Positions 1-10,276 of a stretch of DNA of 64,000 bases are shown piece by piece. The stretch's first letter is position 1; each line of letters starts with the position of its first letter. The position numbers and the translations under genes were made by a program. The DNA is taken from positions 1 to 64,000 of the forward strand of contig CALXLM010000026.1 in NCBI GenBank assembly GCA_944389195.1. The letters are read 5' to 3'. This stretch comes from an uncultured Opitutales bacterium (GTDB lineage: Bacteria > Verrucomicrobiota > Verrucomicrobiia > Opitutales > Intestinicryptomonadaceae). Below the pieces are notes generated by a model. That model had not been told where the DNA came from, did no database searches, and worked only from the letters and a program-made list of their open reading frames with translations.

Positions 1-1948
1 AATCGAGAATCTCGAAGCCGGTCTGCGCTATGTGCCTGTCGCTTCCGACAATTTGAGGACGGCCGAGAGACGGCCTGATAGACACCAGCCTGACACCGTG
101 CGCGGGAACCCGAAACGCAAACGGCGAATCCATGTTTCCGTAAGTCTTTTCGGTCCAAAATTCGCGGCAAATGTACGGCTTATTCGGCGGTATGCCGAGC
201 TCCTCCGCGGAAACCTCAACGAGTTTCTCGGTGTCGCCCCAGTTGAAAAACGCCACAACGTTGAAATCTCCGAGAACAGGGCTTTTAACCGCCAAATTCC
301 AGACGGGGAGCATGCTGAAGTACGGATAAAGGCTCATCGGCCTTACGAACGCCGGAGGAAGCGACTGCTGCAAAATTTTCATGCGCGACGGATCCAATCC
401 GTCGAGCTTGTCCCCAAAGAAGGTCAGCTGTCCGGGCAAAGCCACAATGGTGGCGGTGACGCGCGCCTCCTCAAGAGGAAGATCGCGGACTAAAAGGGTG
501 TCGGGATCGGCTATCATCGATATGTTGTGCGTAAATATTTGGTTTATCGTACAGCGCCCTTGAAGCATGACGTTCTTCCACATCACGGGCTTATTGGGGT
601 GGACAATGTCTGCGCCCGTCCGCGCCATTTCGGCGTAAGATGCCTCAGGCCCCGACGTGTGCCCCTGGCAGGCGAGAAAAATTCTGTCGTCTCCGATTCC
701 CTCGCGGAAAGCCTTTACAGTAACCTCAAACGGATTTGGGCAATCGGGATTTTTAAAGCGCGCGCGTATTTCGGGACGCTCGTAAAGGTGGGCGCAATAA
801 CTGCGGTTTCTCCCCGACATTCCGTCGATTTTAAAGAATTCATAGCCCCATTCCCTCGAAGCCTTCCGAAAGATGTTTTTCAAATGCTCGAGCGCCTCCG
901 GAACTGTGGGGTCGAGCGTGTACACTCCGTTCCAAGACTTTATGGGATTGCCGTCGGCGTCGTGGAGAAACCAATCCTTATGGGCCTCATAAAACTCCCT
1001 GTTTCCCGTACCGTACGGAGCCATCCACAACCCCGGCCTGAATCCGAGCGCTTTAATGTCGCGCGCAAGCTTTTCCATGCCCTCGGGAAACTGTTTAACA
1101 TTTGTCTCGAGATTCATGTTGTGGAATTTGGAAACCGGAAGTTTGTCGGAATTGCCCTGCCACGACTCTATAGACCAAATCTCGCAGCCGAACGGCTGAA
1201 GATACTTCTTGCCTATGCGGGCCTCCGCGAGGTTGTCATCGGCGGTGGCCTTGTCGAAATATGTGTTCCACGACATCCAACCCGTCGGCGTTTTCGGACA
1301 ATTCTTTCTGTCGAGAGGCCTGTAATAAGGCACATAGCGGTTTTTAAAATAATTTTTCTGCAAATCGAAAGAAAATTTGGCCTGCGAACTTTCGCCGATA
1401 TCGCCCGACATTGAAACCTTGAATAAACCTTCCCGTACGGTGCTAATGTTAAGAGAAGCCGCCGATAATTGCAAAAGCGTGTCGGATTGAGGGTCAAAGA
1501 CGGAATCGTTGAGATTTGAATCGGCCCCGTTAAAGCCCAATGCGAGCACGCGTTCGCCAGCTGACGGTTTCGAGCGGCAAGCAAAGCTTCCAGAGGCGAC
1601 TTTTATTTCGCCGTCGAAACGCATTACCCCGTGGTAGGCCTGCGCGGTCCGATGGTAAAAAAGCATTTCAAGTTCGCTGTTATTTTTCGGAAAAACTATG
1701 TACCCCTGGACGTCGCCGGCGCCATCGACCAGCGCGAGCCTGTTTTTCACGCCGTCGCGCGACTCCGATATCGACCATTTCTTTCCCCCTGAAAAAAACG
1801 ACAGCGTTCCGCTTATTGCGACACCCCCGCTCTCGGCCGAAAACGCGGAGTTCTTTTCGTCGAATTTAAAATTCCATTCGGAGCGCGCAAAAAATGGAAA
1901 AGTTAAAAATGCCATAAAAAACGATATAGATAATAGCCGTATATTCAT
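1..1948 (-). CDS. Exported clan GH-D (GH27/GH36-like) glycosidase, 3' end missing
   Basis: One open frame runs without a stop from an ATG at 1948 off the left edge, giving 649 visible residues. The first ~22 residues form a signal peptide (MNIRLLSISFFMAFLTFPFF), so the enzyme is exported. After a beta-rich N-terminal region, a TIM barrel starts near PTGWMSWNTYF. The motif FFKIDGMSG places the likely nucleophile at Asp375, and ARTGADIVHPN places a likely acid/base at Asp447, as in alpha-galactosidase-type clan D enzymes. The substrate cannot be told; alpha-galactosides are the family default. The gene starts 55 bp downstream of the epimerase gene, on the same strand. No strong SD precedes the ATG. 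Both plus-strand open frames over this region are shadows. Confidence 0.8.
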   Translation of the reverse strand, partial: MNIRLLSISFFMAFLTFPFFARSEWNFKFDEKNSAFSAESGGVAISGTLSFFSGGKKWSISESRDGVKNRLALVDGAGDVQGYIVFPKNNSELEMLFYHRTAQAYHGVMRFDGEIKVASGSFACRSKPSAGERVLALGFNGADSNLNDSVFDPQSDTLLQLSAASLNISTVREGLFKVSMSGDIGESSQAKFSFDLQKNYFKNRYVPYYRPLDRKNCPKTPTGWMSWNTYFDKATADDNLAEARIGKKYLQPFGCEIWSIESWQGNSDKLPVSKFHNMNLETNVKQFPEGMEKLARDIKALGFRPGLWMAPYGTGNREFYEAHKDWFLHDADGNPIKSWNGVYTLDPTVPEALEHLKNIFRKASREWGYEFFKIDGMSGRNRSYCAHLYERPEIRARFKNPDCPNPFEVTVKAFREGIGDDRIFLACQGHTSGPEASYAEMARTGADIVHPNKPVMWKNVMLQGRCTINQIFTHNISMIADPDTLLVRDLPLEEARVTATIVALPGQLTFFGDKLDGLDPSRMKILQQSLPPAFVRPMSLYPYFSMLPVWNLAVKSPVLGDFNVVAFFNWGDTEKLVEVSAEELGIPPNKPYICREFWTEKTYGNMDSPFAFRVPAHGVRLVSIRPSLGRPQIVGSDRHIAQTGFEILD

Positions 1949-2003
1949 ATTATGCACACGTGATTAGATAAAGTTTAGGCGATAATAAAAAAACCGCAAA
2001 AGG

Positions 2004-2942
2004 TCAAACGTTATTATCCGCAATATCCCCAAAAAACGAGTTTATATCGGAGTGCTTAAACAAAAAACCGCTCTCAATGAGCTTTCCGGGAACTGCCGCA
2101 ATATCCGAACAAAGCAGGTTTTCCGCCATTTCGCCTCCGATAAACCTCCCTACAACCGAAGGAATACGCGCAACAACCCATGCGCGCCGCCGCGCCGCAA
2201 GCTTTTCGGAAAACTCAAGTTTTGACGGGCACGACGGCGCGGAAAAGTTCACCGCTCCCCCGATATTACCGCAACGGATGCAAAACAAAATGGCCCTCGA
2301 TAAATCTTCAAGCGAAATCCATGAAAAACTGTCCTCCGCAGCCCCGAAATATGGAACAACCTTCCATTTCGCGAGAGTATCGAGTTTTGACAGCATGCCC
2401 CCCGAAAAGTCCAAAACCGGCGCAAACCGGGCGTTTACAGTGCGCACTCCGAAGTTTTCCGCCGATTTTGCCGCCGATTCCCATTCCCGGCACACCTCCG
2501 CTAAAAATCCACCCCCGGAAGGCGAATTCTCCGTACAGGGCGTTTTGCTTGAAATTCCGTAATAGCCGGTCGCCGACGCGCAAATAAAAACTTTCGGTTT
2601 TTTTGAAAGCTTGGAAATGGTTTTTGCAAGAATACCCGCCGACTTTATGCGGCTTTCAAGAATTTTTTTCTTTTTGGAGCTCGTCCACAATCCGAAAATG
2701 TTTTCCCCCGAAAGCGACACAAACGCCTCAAAACCCTCAACATCGTCCGGATTAAGCATGCCGCGTTCCAAATCCCAAAAGATTCTTTTTAATCCTCCGG
2801 CGCTTGAAGCGGCCGCCCCAGCAGATGAACGGGAAAGCGCTACAACCTCAAAGCACTCCGCTTCAAGCTTCGCCGCAACTGCGCTCCCCACAAAACCCCC
2901 GGCTCCGGCCATCAGGACACGCGGACGTTCGCTACTTTGCAC
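2004..2942 (-). CDS. TIGR01777-family NAD(P)-dependent epimerase/dehydratase (SDR)
   Basis: This is a 312-residue extended short-chain dehydrogenase of the YfcH/SDR39U1 type. The N-terminal Rossmann motif GAGGFVG lies at residues 13-19, and ASATGYYG follows, a signature of this family. The open frame extends upstream to 3074, but that part lies inside the lipocalin gene. I therefore chose the GTG at 2942, which overlaps the lipocalin stop by 11 bp and gives a normal family length. An ATG at 2912, inside the Rossmann strand, is too late. The substrate is unknown for the family. It is probably translated in a coupled way with the lipocalin and uvsE genes upstream. Confidence 0.8.
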   Translation of the reverse strand: MQSSERPRVLMAGAGGFVGSAVAAKLEAECFEVVALSRSSAGAAASSAGGLKRIFWDLERGMLNPDDVEGFEAFVSLSGENIFGLWTSSKKKKILESRIKSAGILAKTISKLSKKPKVFICASATGYYGISSKTPCTENSPSGGGFLAEVCREWESAAKSAENFGVRTVNARFAPVLDFSGGMLSKLDTLAKWKVVPYFGAAEDSFSWISLEDLSRAILFCIRCGNIGGAVNFSAPSCPSKLEFSEKLAARRRAWVVARIPSVVGRFIGGEMAENLLCSDIAAVPGKLIESGFLFKHSDINSFFGDIADNNV

Positions 2943-3468
2943 CGTTGTATTTGAATCTTTCAATGTCGTATCCCCGTTTTTTGGCAAGTTTGAGAATTTT
3001 GTCGATAACGTTTTGGGGCAGAGTTTTTGTGCGCGCCAAAATCCATAAATAGTCACTGTCGGAGCTGCCCACAAGAGACCACGAATAGTCGTCGGCCAAC
3101 TCCAATATGTAATAATCGGCGTAAAACGGCCAAAAGAAAGAAACCCTGATTTTTGAATTTTGAGACGGATCGGGAACGTATGCGCTCCCTTCGGCCGAAC
3201 GAATTTTGCCGTCGGCGCCGACGCCGCTGTTGACCACCCTTATCCGGCCGTCCCCCTTCAGCTCGTAAACGGCGCGCGAATCCGCAACGCCCTTTTGAAA
3301 AGAATTCTCAAAACGGGCTATTTCAAACCATAGCCCGGCATATTTTTTTAAATCTACGCCGTCCTTTGTCGAAATTTCGGGCTTTGACGCGCATGAGGCG
3401 GCCGCAAAAGCCAAAAATAAGGCAAAAGCTGCGTTGGCGATTACTTTAAAGATTATTTTTTTGCTCAT
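2932..3468 (-). CDS. blc: Outer-membrane lipocalin lipoprotein (Blc-like)
   Basis: This is a 178-residue lipoprotein. A hydrophobic signal ends in AAASC, so Cys26 is the probable lipidation site. The lipocalin hallmark GLWFEIARF follows at the start of the barrel, and the strand order (YELKGDGRIRV, YYILELADDYSWSLVG) matches bacterial Blc, which binds lysophospholipids or fatty acids in the outer membrane. The N-terminus overlaps the end of uvsE by 23 bp. A GTG at 3474 is an alternative start two codons earlier. Overlaps with both neighbours indicate a three-gene transcription unit: uvsE, lipocalin, epimerase. Confidence 0.88.
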   Translation of the reverse strand: MSKKIIFKVIANAAFALFLAFAAASCASKPEISTKDGVDLKKYAGLWFEIARFENSFQKGVADSRAVYELKGDGRIRVVNSGVGADGKIRSAEGSAYVPDPSQNSKIRVSFFWPFYADYYILELADDYSWSLVGSSDSDYLWILARTKTLPQNVIDKILKLAKKRGYDIERFKYNGAK

Positions 3469-4366
3469 TTTCACTCAATATTCTTTCAATAGCAAAATCC
3501 TTAGCCTTCGCCTCGATTTGGCATACGTAGGGAATGCCGTAATACGGAGGCATATCCCGACAGTAGTCGGCGTGCGAACGCGGAGCCGCAGACGAGGCGC
3601 TTTCGGCGTAATGAAATACGGGCTTAAATCCGCCCCAAGTTTCGGCCGCCGAAAAAAAGGCAACATCATCAGGTTCACCGTCGCCATTGAGCTTGTGGTG
3701 TAAAAAGTCGAAAGTCAACGGAATTCCGTATTTCGGCAGAAAGCGAATCAGTTTCGAAACTTTCCACGGGCCCCTGTCCTCGTTTTCAATCGCAATACGG
3801 GCGCGCGCAGAAGGCGAAAGCATGCCAAGCCCGTCCTCAAAATCCGAAACGAAGGTTCCGCGGCGCGGGTCGGAATTTATATGGACGTTTATCGGAGAGC
3901 TAAAATCCGCAGGAGCGCCCATAATATCCAGGATACGCGCGTTGAAGTTTATCTCCCCTGCGGAATTTTCCCTTGTTTTCCTGTCTGCCGACGCAAACAC
4001 CACAAACTGCGATGGATGCATAGAAAGCCCGACGCCGAGAGACTTTGCGGCATTTCCCGCCGATTTCAAAACCTCCGATATTTCGCCCGACAACGGCAGC
4101 GCATCGAGCGAAAGCCCGAGCCTGCCGAGCGTCAAAAGCGGGAAAATGTCGGAAGGCAGGCGGTAGTGCGCTATGCCGCTTTTTGCGCAAAACTTAACCG
4201 TTTCAAGCGCCACGCGCGCATTGTTGAGGCATATTTGCGCAAGTTTTTCCAAGGCCCCGCCGCGTCCGAGGCTCTCAAACGAGGCCGCCGTCATTTTCCT
4301 ATATGAAATTCCGCTTTGCTTTAGAGCCAAGGATATGCAGCACAAACCTAATTCCGGGCGATTCAT
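3446..4366 (-). CDS. uvsE: UV damage endonuclease UvsE/UVDE
   Basis: This is a 306-residue TIM-barrel endonuclease that nicks DNA 5' of UV photoproducts and other lesions. Family signatures include LGLCCISLAL at the N-terminus, AHYRLPSDIFPLLT, LSMHPSQFVVFAS, INVHINSD and LTFDFLHHKLN; several of these carry the metal-binding His, Glu and Asp residues. The frame is open to an ATG at 4420, but the conserved N-terminus begins at MNRPELGLC, so I prefer 4366. The gene is divergent from fba, with about 105 bp between the two starts. It heads the uvsE, lipocalin, epimerase run. Confidence 0.88.
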   Translation of the reverse strand: MNRPELGLCCISLALKQSGISYRKMTAASFESLGRGGALEKLAQICLNNARVALETVKFCAKSGIAHYRLPSDIFPLLTLGRLGLSLDALPLSGEISEVLKSAGNAAKSLGVGLSMHPSQFVVFASADRKTRENSAGEINFNARILDIMGAPADFSSPINVHINSDPRRGTFVSDFEDGLGMLSPSARARIAIENEDRGPWKVSKLIRFLPKYGIPLTFDFLHHKLNGDGEPDDVAFFSAAETWGGFKPVFHYAESASSAAPRSHADYCRDMPPYYGIPYVCQIEAKAKDFAIERILSENEQKNNL

Positions 4367-4471
4367 CGCCGTATTTATCGGAAATTTACCCCCCGCCCTT
4401 GAGCGTTTTTTTTGTTGCATTCGCCAGGCGGCCTGACACTATGGGAGACTTACAAAACAAAGAGCATTATT

Positions 4472-5464
4472 ATGGTATCCTACAAAGAATTAGGTCTTGT
4501 TAACACGCGCGAGCTTTTTAAAAAGGCGTTCGCAGGTCACTATGCGATTCCCGCGTTTAACTTCAACAACATGGAACAGATGCAGGCCATAGTGCAGGCC
4601 AGCGTTGAAACAAACTCCCCGGTTATACTGCAGGTTTCGAGCGGCGCGCGCAAATACGCCAACCAGACGATACTCCGCTACATGGCGCAGGGCGCATGCG
4701 AATACGCCAAGGAACTCGGCAAAAGCATACCGATTGTCCTGCACCTCGACCATGGAGACTCGTTCGACCTGTGCAAGTCGTGCATTGAATACGGATTCTC
4801 GTCTGTTATGATAGACGGTTCGGCTCTCCCCTACGAACAAAACGTAGAGCTTGCAGCAAAAGTCGTGGACTACGCGCATAAGTACGACGTCACGGTTGAG
4901 GGCGAACTCGGCGTTCTTGCGGGCATTGAAGACGAGGTTTCACACGAAACGCACTCATATACGCGCCCCGAGGAAGTAGAGGATTTCGTAAACAAAACGG
5001 GAGTTGACTCACTCGCCATTTCAATCGGCACGTCGCACGGCGCCTACAAATTTAAGCCAGAACAGTGCAAGCGCAACGCCGACGGCAGGCTCGTTCCGCC
5101 GCCGCTCCGCTTCGACATACTTAAAGAGGTGGAAAAGCGCATTCCTGGCTTCCCGATCGTCCTTCACGGTTCGTCGTCGGTTCCGCAAAAATATGTGGAC
5201 ATAATCAACGAGTACGGCGGCAAGCTCGAAGCCGCGGTCGGCATTCCCGAAGAGCAGCTCCGCCAGGCGGCGGAATCGGCGGTATGCAAAATCAACATAG
5301 ACTCCGACGGACGTCTGGCAATGACGGCAGCAGTCCGCGAGGTCTTTGCAAAAAAGCCGGCGGAATTCGACCCGCGCAAATATCTCGGCCCGGCGCGCGA
5401 CGAGCTCAAGAAGCTCTATATCCACAAAATCGTGAACGTCCTCGGTTCGGCCGACAAGGCGTAA
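4472..5464 (+). CDS. fba: Class II fructose-1,6-bisphosphate aldolase
   Basis: This 330-residue zinc-dependent aldolase interconverts fructose-1,6-bisphosphate with dihydroxyacetone phosphate and glyceraldehyde-3-phosphate in glycolysis and gluconeogenesis. The motif HLDHGDSFD holds zinc and active-site residues, VEGELGVLAGIED carries the conserved Glu, and IVLHGSSSVP the second zinc His region. The frame is open from 4412, but MVSYKELGL at 4472 matches the family N-terminus and has a weak AGAG upstream. A strong terminator follows 22 bp after the stop, so the gene is probably monocistronic. Confidence 0.95.
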   Translation: MVSYKELGLVNTRELFKKAFAGHYAIPAFNFNNMEQMQAIVQASVETNSPVILQVSSGARKYANQTILRYMAQGACEYAKELGKSIPIVLHLDHGDSFDLCKSCIEYGFSSVMIDGSALPYEQNVELAAKVVDYAHKYDVTVEGELGVLAGIEDEVSHETHSYTRPEEVEDFVNKTGVDSLAISIGTSHGAYKFKPEQCKRNADGRLVPPPLRFDILKEVEKRIPGFPIVLHGSSSVPQKYVDIINEYGGKLEAAVGIPEEQLRQAAESAVCKINIDSDGRLAMTAAVREVFAKKPAEFDPRKYLGPARDELKKLYIHKIVNVLGSADKA

Positions 5465-5486
5465 TACGGGTTTTGCGAAAAAAATT

Positions 5487-5521
5487 AAGCGCGGTTTCCA
5501 AAAGAGAGCCGCGCTTTTTTT
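5487..5521 (+). terminator. Rho-independent terminator after fba
   Basis: AAGCGCGG (5487-5494) pairs with CCGCGCTT (5509-5516) around a 14-nt loop and runs into a tract of seven T. Confidence 0.85.
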
Positions 5522-5661
5522 ACGGCCCCAGCGCATTTCAAAAAGATAAAATATGTCACATTAAAAGAGAAAAAATGTCCCACATTCCGCACTTGCGGCA
5601 ACAGCGCAATATGATACCAAACGACTTGCAAATTGGCACGCATAATGCTAAATAAGAAGTC

Positions 5662-8241
5662 ATGAGTAATATAGACGCAGAAAAATTTACCGAAAAAAGC
5701 CTTGAAGCTCTCAACGGAGCGCGCGAAATAGCCAAAGAAAGACAAAACACCGAAATTTTACAAATACACCTTCTTGCAAGCCTCGTCGCACAAGAAGGAG
5801 GCATAGTCGGATCTATGCTCAACAGGCTCGGCTCCGACAAACGCGCAGCCCTTGAACTTGGCATACGCAGGGTTCTCGACAACCTTCCCAAAGTAAGCGG
5901 TTCGAACACAGACCCCTATTTAAGCACCGGCCTTTCGGCCACGCTCGACAGGGCCGCATCAATCACAAAACAAATGTCCGACGATTTCATATCCACGGAA
6001 CATTTGATGCTTGCGATTGTGGGGCAGCCGGAACCGCCCGAAATTGCGAACCTGTTTAGAAGCCTTCAAATAACGCGTTCAGTCATAGAGGAGCTGGTTT
6101 CGGAAATGAGGGGTTCGGCGCACGTGACGACAAAGACGCCGGAAGCCACATACGAAGTGCTTGAAAAATACGGGGCCGATTTGGTAAGGCTCGCCCGCGA
6201 GGGCAAACTCGATCCGGTAATCGGGCGCGACGACGAAATAAGCCGCGTGATACGCATACTTTCGAGAAAGACAAAAAACAATCCCGTGCTAATCGGCGAA
6301 CCGGGCGTGGGCAAAACCGCCATAGCCGAAGGGCTTGCCCAGCGCATAGTCAGGCGTGACGTTCCTGAGGGGCTAAAAGACAAATCTGTATTCGCCCTCG
6401 ACATGGGAGCCCTGATTGCCGGCGCAAAATACCGCGGAGAATTCGAGGAAAGGCTAAAGGCCGTTCTCAATAAAATAAGGGAGTCCGACGGCAAGATAAT
6501 ACTTTTTATCGACGAACTGCACACGATAGTCGGCGCCGGTAAAACCGAAGGCTCTATGGACGCCTCCAACATGCTGAAGCCCATGCTTGCCCGCGGCGAA
6601 CTTCGCTGCGTCGGCGCGACGACCCTCGACGAATACAGGCAGTATATCGAAAAAGATCCCGCCCTTGAGCGCCGTTTCCAAAGCGTGTACGTTGCCGAAC
6701 CGGACGTCGAAACAAGCATTGCGATACTGCGCGGATTGAAGGACCGCTTCGAAACCTTCCACGGCGTGCACATACAGGACAAGGCGCTCGTAGAGGCTGC
6801 AAATTTAAGCGACAGATACATCACGGGAAGGCAGCTTCCGGACAAGGCCATCGACCTTGTCGACGAAGCCTGCGCCCGCATAAAGACGCAACTCGACTCA
6901 ATGCCGGCCGATCTCGACCTGCTGTTGAGAAAGCTGAGGCGACTCGAGATAGAGGAAACCGCCCTTGTAAAGGAAAATCACGACGAAAAGCGCCTGGCGG
7001 AAGTCCGCAAGGAGTTGGCAGAGATGCGCGAGCAGGCAAACGCCATGAAAGCCCAATGGGAAAAGGAAAAGCAGGCCACGAACAAGGCCGTAAAGCTACG
7101 CGAACAAATTGAGGCGGCAAAAATAAAAATGGAACGCGCCGAACGCGAATACAACCTGAACCAAGCCGCCGAAATAAAATACGGCGAACTTCCGAAATTG
7201 GAGGAGGCCCTCAAAAAGGCAATGAACGAGGAAATGAGCGAATCGGCCCTCGTAAAAGAAAGTGTAAGCGCAGATGAAATAGCCGCGATAGTCGCCGACT
7301 GGACGGGCATTCCCGTAAAGAAGCTTCTCGAAACCGAGCGCGAAAAGCTCTTAAAACTTCCGGAAATACTACACAAAAGGGTGATAGGCCAATCGGAGGC
7401 CGTAGACAGCGTTTCTAACGCCATATTGAGGTCGAGAGCTGGCATACAGGATCCGAAGCGGCCCACAGGCACGTTCATGTTCCTCGGCCCCACGGGCGTC
7501 GGCAAAACGGAGCTTGCAAAAACGCTCTCAGAGGCTCTTTTCAACAGCGAAGACAACATGGTGCGAATCGACATGTCCGAGTACATGGAAAAACATTCTG
7601 TCGCCCGTCTGATAGGTGCGCCTCCCGGATACGTCGGCTACGAACAAGGCGGCCAACTCACGGAAGCTGTAAGGCGCAGGCCGTACAGCGTGGTTCTCTT
7701 CGACGAAATAGAAAAAGCACACCCCGAAGTGCTCAACACGCTACTCCAGGTTATGGACGACGGCATTTTGACGGATTCGCAGGGCCGGAAAGTCGATTTT
7801 AAAAACACGGTTATAATCATGACGTCAAACATAGGCGCCCGCTTTATAACCGACGGGGCCATCGACGAAAAGGGAAATTTGTCGGACTCATCGCGCGAAG
7901 CCGTCATGACCGAGGTAAGATCCCATTTTAAGCCGGAATTTCTGAACAGAATAGACGACATCGTAATATTCAAAGCCCTGCGGCTCGACGAAATAGTAAA
8001 GATTGTAAAGCTGCAAATCGACATGCTTAACAAGCGTCTCGAACCGCAAGACATCAAGGTGGAGCTTACAAAGAAGGCATACGACTTCCTCGCAGACAAG
8101 GCTTACGATCCGCTTTATGGTGCGCGCCCCCTCAAGAGGGTAATCAACAATAAAATCGAAAACCCGCTGGCTCGCGCTATTATTTCAGGCCAGATCAGGC
8201 AGGGCGACACCATGAAATTCACAGAAAAAGAACTTCAATAG
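5662..8241 (+). CDS. clpB: Disaggregase ClpB (Hsp100)
   Basis: This is an 859-residue two-ring AAA+ chaperone that extracts polypeptides from aggregates together with DnaK. In order it has an N-terminal Clp repeat domain (about 1-145), a first AAA module with Walker A GEPGVGKT near residue 212, a coiled-coil middle domain (about 410-530), a second AAA module with Walker A GPTGVGKT near 610, and a C-terminal D2-small domain. Length is normal. The start is supported by AGAAG seven bases upstream. No HrcA (CIRCE) box is visible, and I could not assign a heat-shock promoter. A terminator follows. Confidence 0.97.
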   Translation: MSNIDAEKFTEKSLEALNGAREIAKERQNTEILQIHLLASLVAQEGGIVGSMLNRLGSDKRAALELGIRRVLDNLPKVSGSNTDPYLSTGLSATLDRAASITKQMSDDFISTEHLMLAIVGQPEPPEIANLFRSLQITRSVIEELVSEMRGSAHVTTKTPEATYEVLEKYGADLVRLAREGKLDPVIGRDDEISRVIRILSRKTKNNPVLIGEPGVGKTAIAEGLAQRIVRRDVPEGLKDKSVFALDMGALIAGAKYRGEFEERLKAVLNKIRESDGKIILFIDELHTIVGAGKTEGSMDASNMLKPMLARGELRCVGATTLDEYRQYIEKDPALERRFQSVYVAEPDVETSIAILRGLKDRFETFHGVHIQDKALVEAANLSDRYITGRQLPDKAIDLVDEACARIKTQLDSMPADLDLLLRKLRRLEIEETALVKENHDEKRLAEVRKELAEMREQANAMKAQWEKEKQATNKAVKLREQIEAAKIKMERAEREYNLNQAAEIKYGELPKLEEALKKAMNEEMSESALVKESVSADEIAAIVADWTGIPVKKLLETEREKLLKLPEILHKRVIGQSEAVDSVSNAILRSRAGIQDPKRPTGTFMFLGPTGVGKTELAKTLSEALFNSEDNMVRIDMSEYMEKHSVARLIGAPPGYVGYEQGGQLTEAVRRRPYSVVLFDEIEKAHPEVLNTLLQVMDDGILTDSQGRKVDFKNTVIIMTSNIGARFITDGAIDEKGNLSDSSREAVMTEVRSHFKPEFLNRIDDIVIFKALRLDEIVKIVKLQIDMLNKRLEPQDIKVELTKKAYDFLADKAYDPLYGARPLKRVINNKIENPLARAIISGQIRQGDTMKFTEKELQ

Positions 8242-8263
8242 CCTAAAGCTACACGTTGACTTC

Positions 8264-8297
8264 AAAAGAAGGTCCCCAAGCGGACTTTCTTTTTTTT
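8264..8297 (+). terminator. Rho-independent terminator after clpB
   Basis: AAAGAAGGTCC pairs with GGACTTTCTTT (11 bp, including one G-T wobble) around a short CCAAGC loop, followed by a T tract. Confidence 0.85.
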
Positions 8298-8687
8298 GTC
8301 TGCGCAATCGGCAGAAAGCCAACGCTATTTGGAATAAAAGCCGAAGCGCAAAATTCCGCGGCAACCCTTACCGTTATTATCCTTGTAGGCTGCAAATCGC
8401 GTGAGCGCCGCGTTCGAAGCGCACTTCGAGCCGTTTCCACTCCAAAAATCCGGGGCAGAACCGCAAAGCTGCCGCATAAATCCCGACAAGCCTCCAAAAC
8501 CAAACCTATTTCGGGGCGTCCAGAGCCAAAACCCATTCGGCGACGTAATATCCAGAATGGCAAACACCCGCATACTGGCATAAAAATTACACCGATTATC
8601 AAAAAAGTTTAAATTTGCGCCCCATAGAATTAAACGCGCCCTAAAAATATGCTTGTTAATTAACCCAAAGCGGATTCAAATCGTTCT
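8298..8687 (+). other. Non-coding stretch between clpB and the sialidase gene
   Basis: Open frames of 60-118 codons exist on both strands here, but none has a recognisable domain, a ribosome-binding site or support from context. The last 100 bases become AT-rich and probably hold the promoter of the next gene. No clear -35/-10 pair could be chosen. Confidence 0.5.
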
Positions 8688-10271
8688 ATGGAGACGGCAT
8701 TAAAAAAAGTTTATTTACATATTGCCCTGCTTTTGTCTGCGGCAGCGTGCTTGCATGCAGAAAACGCGGACGGGGGATACTTAAAATCCGTCCGCATTGG
8801 CGCCGACGAGTTTTCGGCCGGACTGGGGAATCCTGCAAAAGAAGCCGTGGAAATCGGTTCGAAAAAATTTCCCGCTTGGATATTTTCAGGAAACGCAGAA
8901 GAGTCCGTAAATTGCGTTGTCAAAGATATCCCCAAAGGATGCCGCGGCGTAAGGATTGAAATCGCCGTAGCGTCCCTACGCAAACCGGAAAATCAGCAGT
9001 CCGAAGACGTCTATAGGGCAAGCGTATTTCAAACGGACGGTCCCGAAAACAAGCATGTTAACAAATTAAAATGCGTCCCCGTGCGCTCCAAAATTTCCTC
9101 CTCACCTTTCGTTGCAAGAACTATCGAGCTGGAATCGTGCTATCCGGCAAAACCCGGCCTTCCCATACATGTAAAAATAGAACGCCTTAAGAACGACCCC
9201 GCCGACACCTTCGGCGGGCCGACGGCGCTGTTGGAAGCAATAATAACGCCTGTAAAAGACCGCCCCAGCCCCATGCAGGTCGAAACGGCAAAAGGGTACA
9301 ACTCATGGCCCATGATGCAGGCTCTCGGGAACAAGCTCGTCTGCGTCTACAGCAGGGGGAGCGCCCATATAATAGGCGAAGGCGCGCGCGGGGCATATGC
9401 GCGCACGTCGGCCGACGGCGGCAAGACATGGACCGGCGAAACCGTCCTTTCAAACGACCCCCATTACGGCGAGGTTCCGATAGGAAAGGGACTCGACGAA
9501 AACGGAGACATGCTCGTGTGGGTGAGGTTCCAGGGCAAAGACCGCGTTCACAAACTTTACAGGACAAAAGACGGCGTAAACTTCGACCTTATATCAACTC
9601 CCAAACTGGATCCGATGCCCATGCAAATTACCGACGTGTTTTCGGTTCCGACAGTGGGCCTTATGGCGATATGGTTCACGGGAAACTATAAAAAAGACGC
9701 GCTAAACGCATGGGGAATAATCGTAAGCAAAGACAACGGCGCCACTTGGACCCAAAAGACGGTTGAAGCGAACTTAAAAAGAACCGACTGGAATACGGAA
9801 CAGTCGGCAGTTTACCTCGGAGGCGGGAAAATACTCGCCATAGCGAGAGTCGAACACAGTTCCGACTCAACCGACAGGGCTCAGTTTCAATTGGAGTCGT
9901 CGGATTACGGCAAAACTTGGACGCGCAAAAGAACGAACATCGGCGATATTTACATATCCACCCCAAGCCTTATATACGACAAGAAAACCGGCCTAATAAG
10001 CAACTATTACTACCAGCGCGCGCGCGGAATGCTGAAGCGCAGGGTTGTGGAAGCAGACAAAATCTTCGGCAACCCGCTATCGTGGCCGGCCCCAGAAATA
10101 ACGGCATTCGCAAGCGACATAGGCTACGACGCCGGCAACGCAAACGCCACTTTCATGGGGGACACCCACTATATCGCCTACTATTCCGGCGACAGCAAAA
10201 ACGCGGCAGTTGTCGTGTCCAAAGCAAAGGCGCCGTCGAAAGCCGCTACAATGGGCGACAAGGCCGAATAA
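8688..10271 (+). CDS. Exported BNR/Asp-box sialidase-like protein
   Basis: This is a 527-residue secreted protein with a signal peptide (roughly residues 1-25, ending near LHAENADG). An N-terminal beta-domain of about 190 residues comes first. A six-bladed propeller then shows three Asp boxes: TSADGGKTW (about 241), VSKDNGATW (about 346) and ESSDYGKTW (about 403). This is the layout of GH33 sialidases and related BNR hydrolases. I could not confirm the full arginine triad or the catalytic Tyr/Glu pair, so a different glycan specificity, or mere binding, remains possible. It converges on rlmN with only 5 bp between the two stops. Confidence 0.75.
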   Translation: METALKKVYLHIALLLSAAACLHAENADGGYLKSVRIGADEFSAGLGNPAKEAVEIGSKKFPAWIFSGNAEESVNCVVKDIPKGCRGVRIEIAVASLRKPENQQSEDVYRASVFQTDGPENKHVNKLKCVPVRSKISSSPFVARTIELESCYPAKPGLPIHVKIERLKNDPADTFGGPTALLEAIITPVKDRPSPMQVETAKGYNSWPMMQALGNKLVCVYSRGSAHIIGEGARGAYARTSADGGKTWTGETVLSNDPHYGEVPIGKGLDENGDMLVWVRFQGKDRVHKLYRTKDGVNFDLISTPKLDPMPMQITDVFSVPTVGLMAIWFTGNYKKDALNAWGIIVSKDNGATWTQKTVEANLKRTDWNTEQSAVYLGGGKILAIARVEHSSDSTDRAQFQLESSDYGKTWTRKRTNIGDIYISTPSLIYDKKTGLISNYYYQRARGMLKRRVVEADKIFGNPLSWPAPEITAFASDIGYDAGNANATFMGDTHYIAYYSGDSKNAAVVVSKAKAPSKAATMGDKAE

Positions 10272-10276
10272 AAGCC

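Noticed and set aside
32-1414. Two long plus-strand open frames (153 and 295 codons)
   Set aside because: They lie antisense to the continuous glycosidase frame, which has a signal peptide and catalytic motifs; the plus-strand translations show no domain.
5522-5661. Possible CIRCE or sigma-32 site upstream of clpB
   Set aside because: No TTAGCACTC inverted repeat, and no well-spaced CTTGAA/CCCCAT-like pair.
8256-8612. Overlapping open frames on both strands between clpB and the sialidase gene
   Set aside because: No ribosome-binding site, no recognisable domain, odd residue composition, and mutually antisense.
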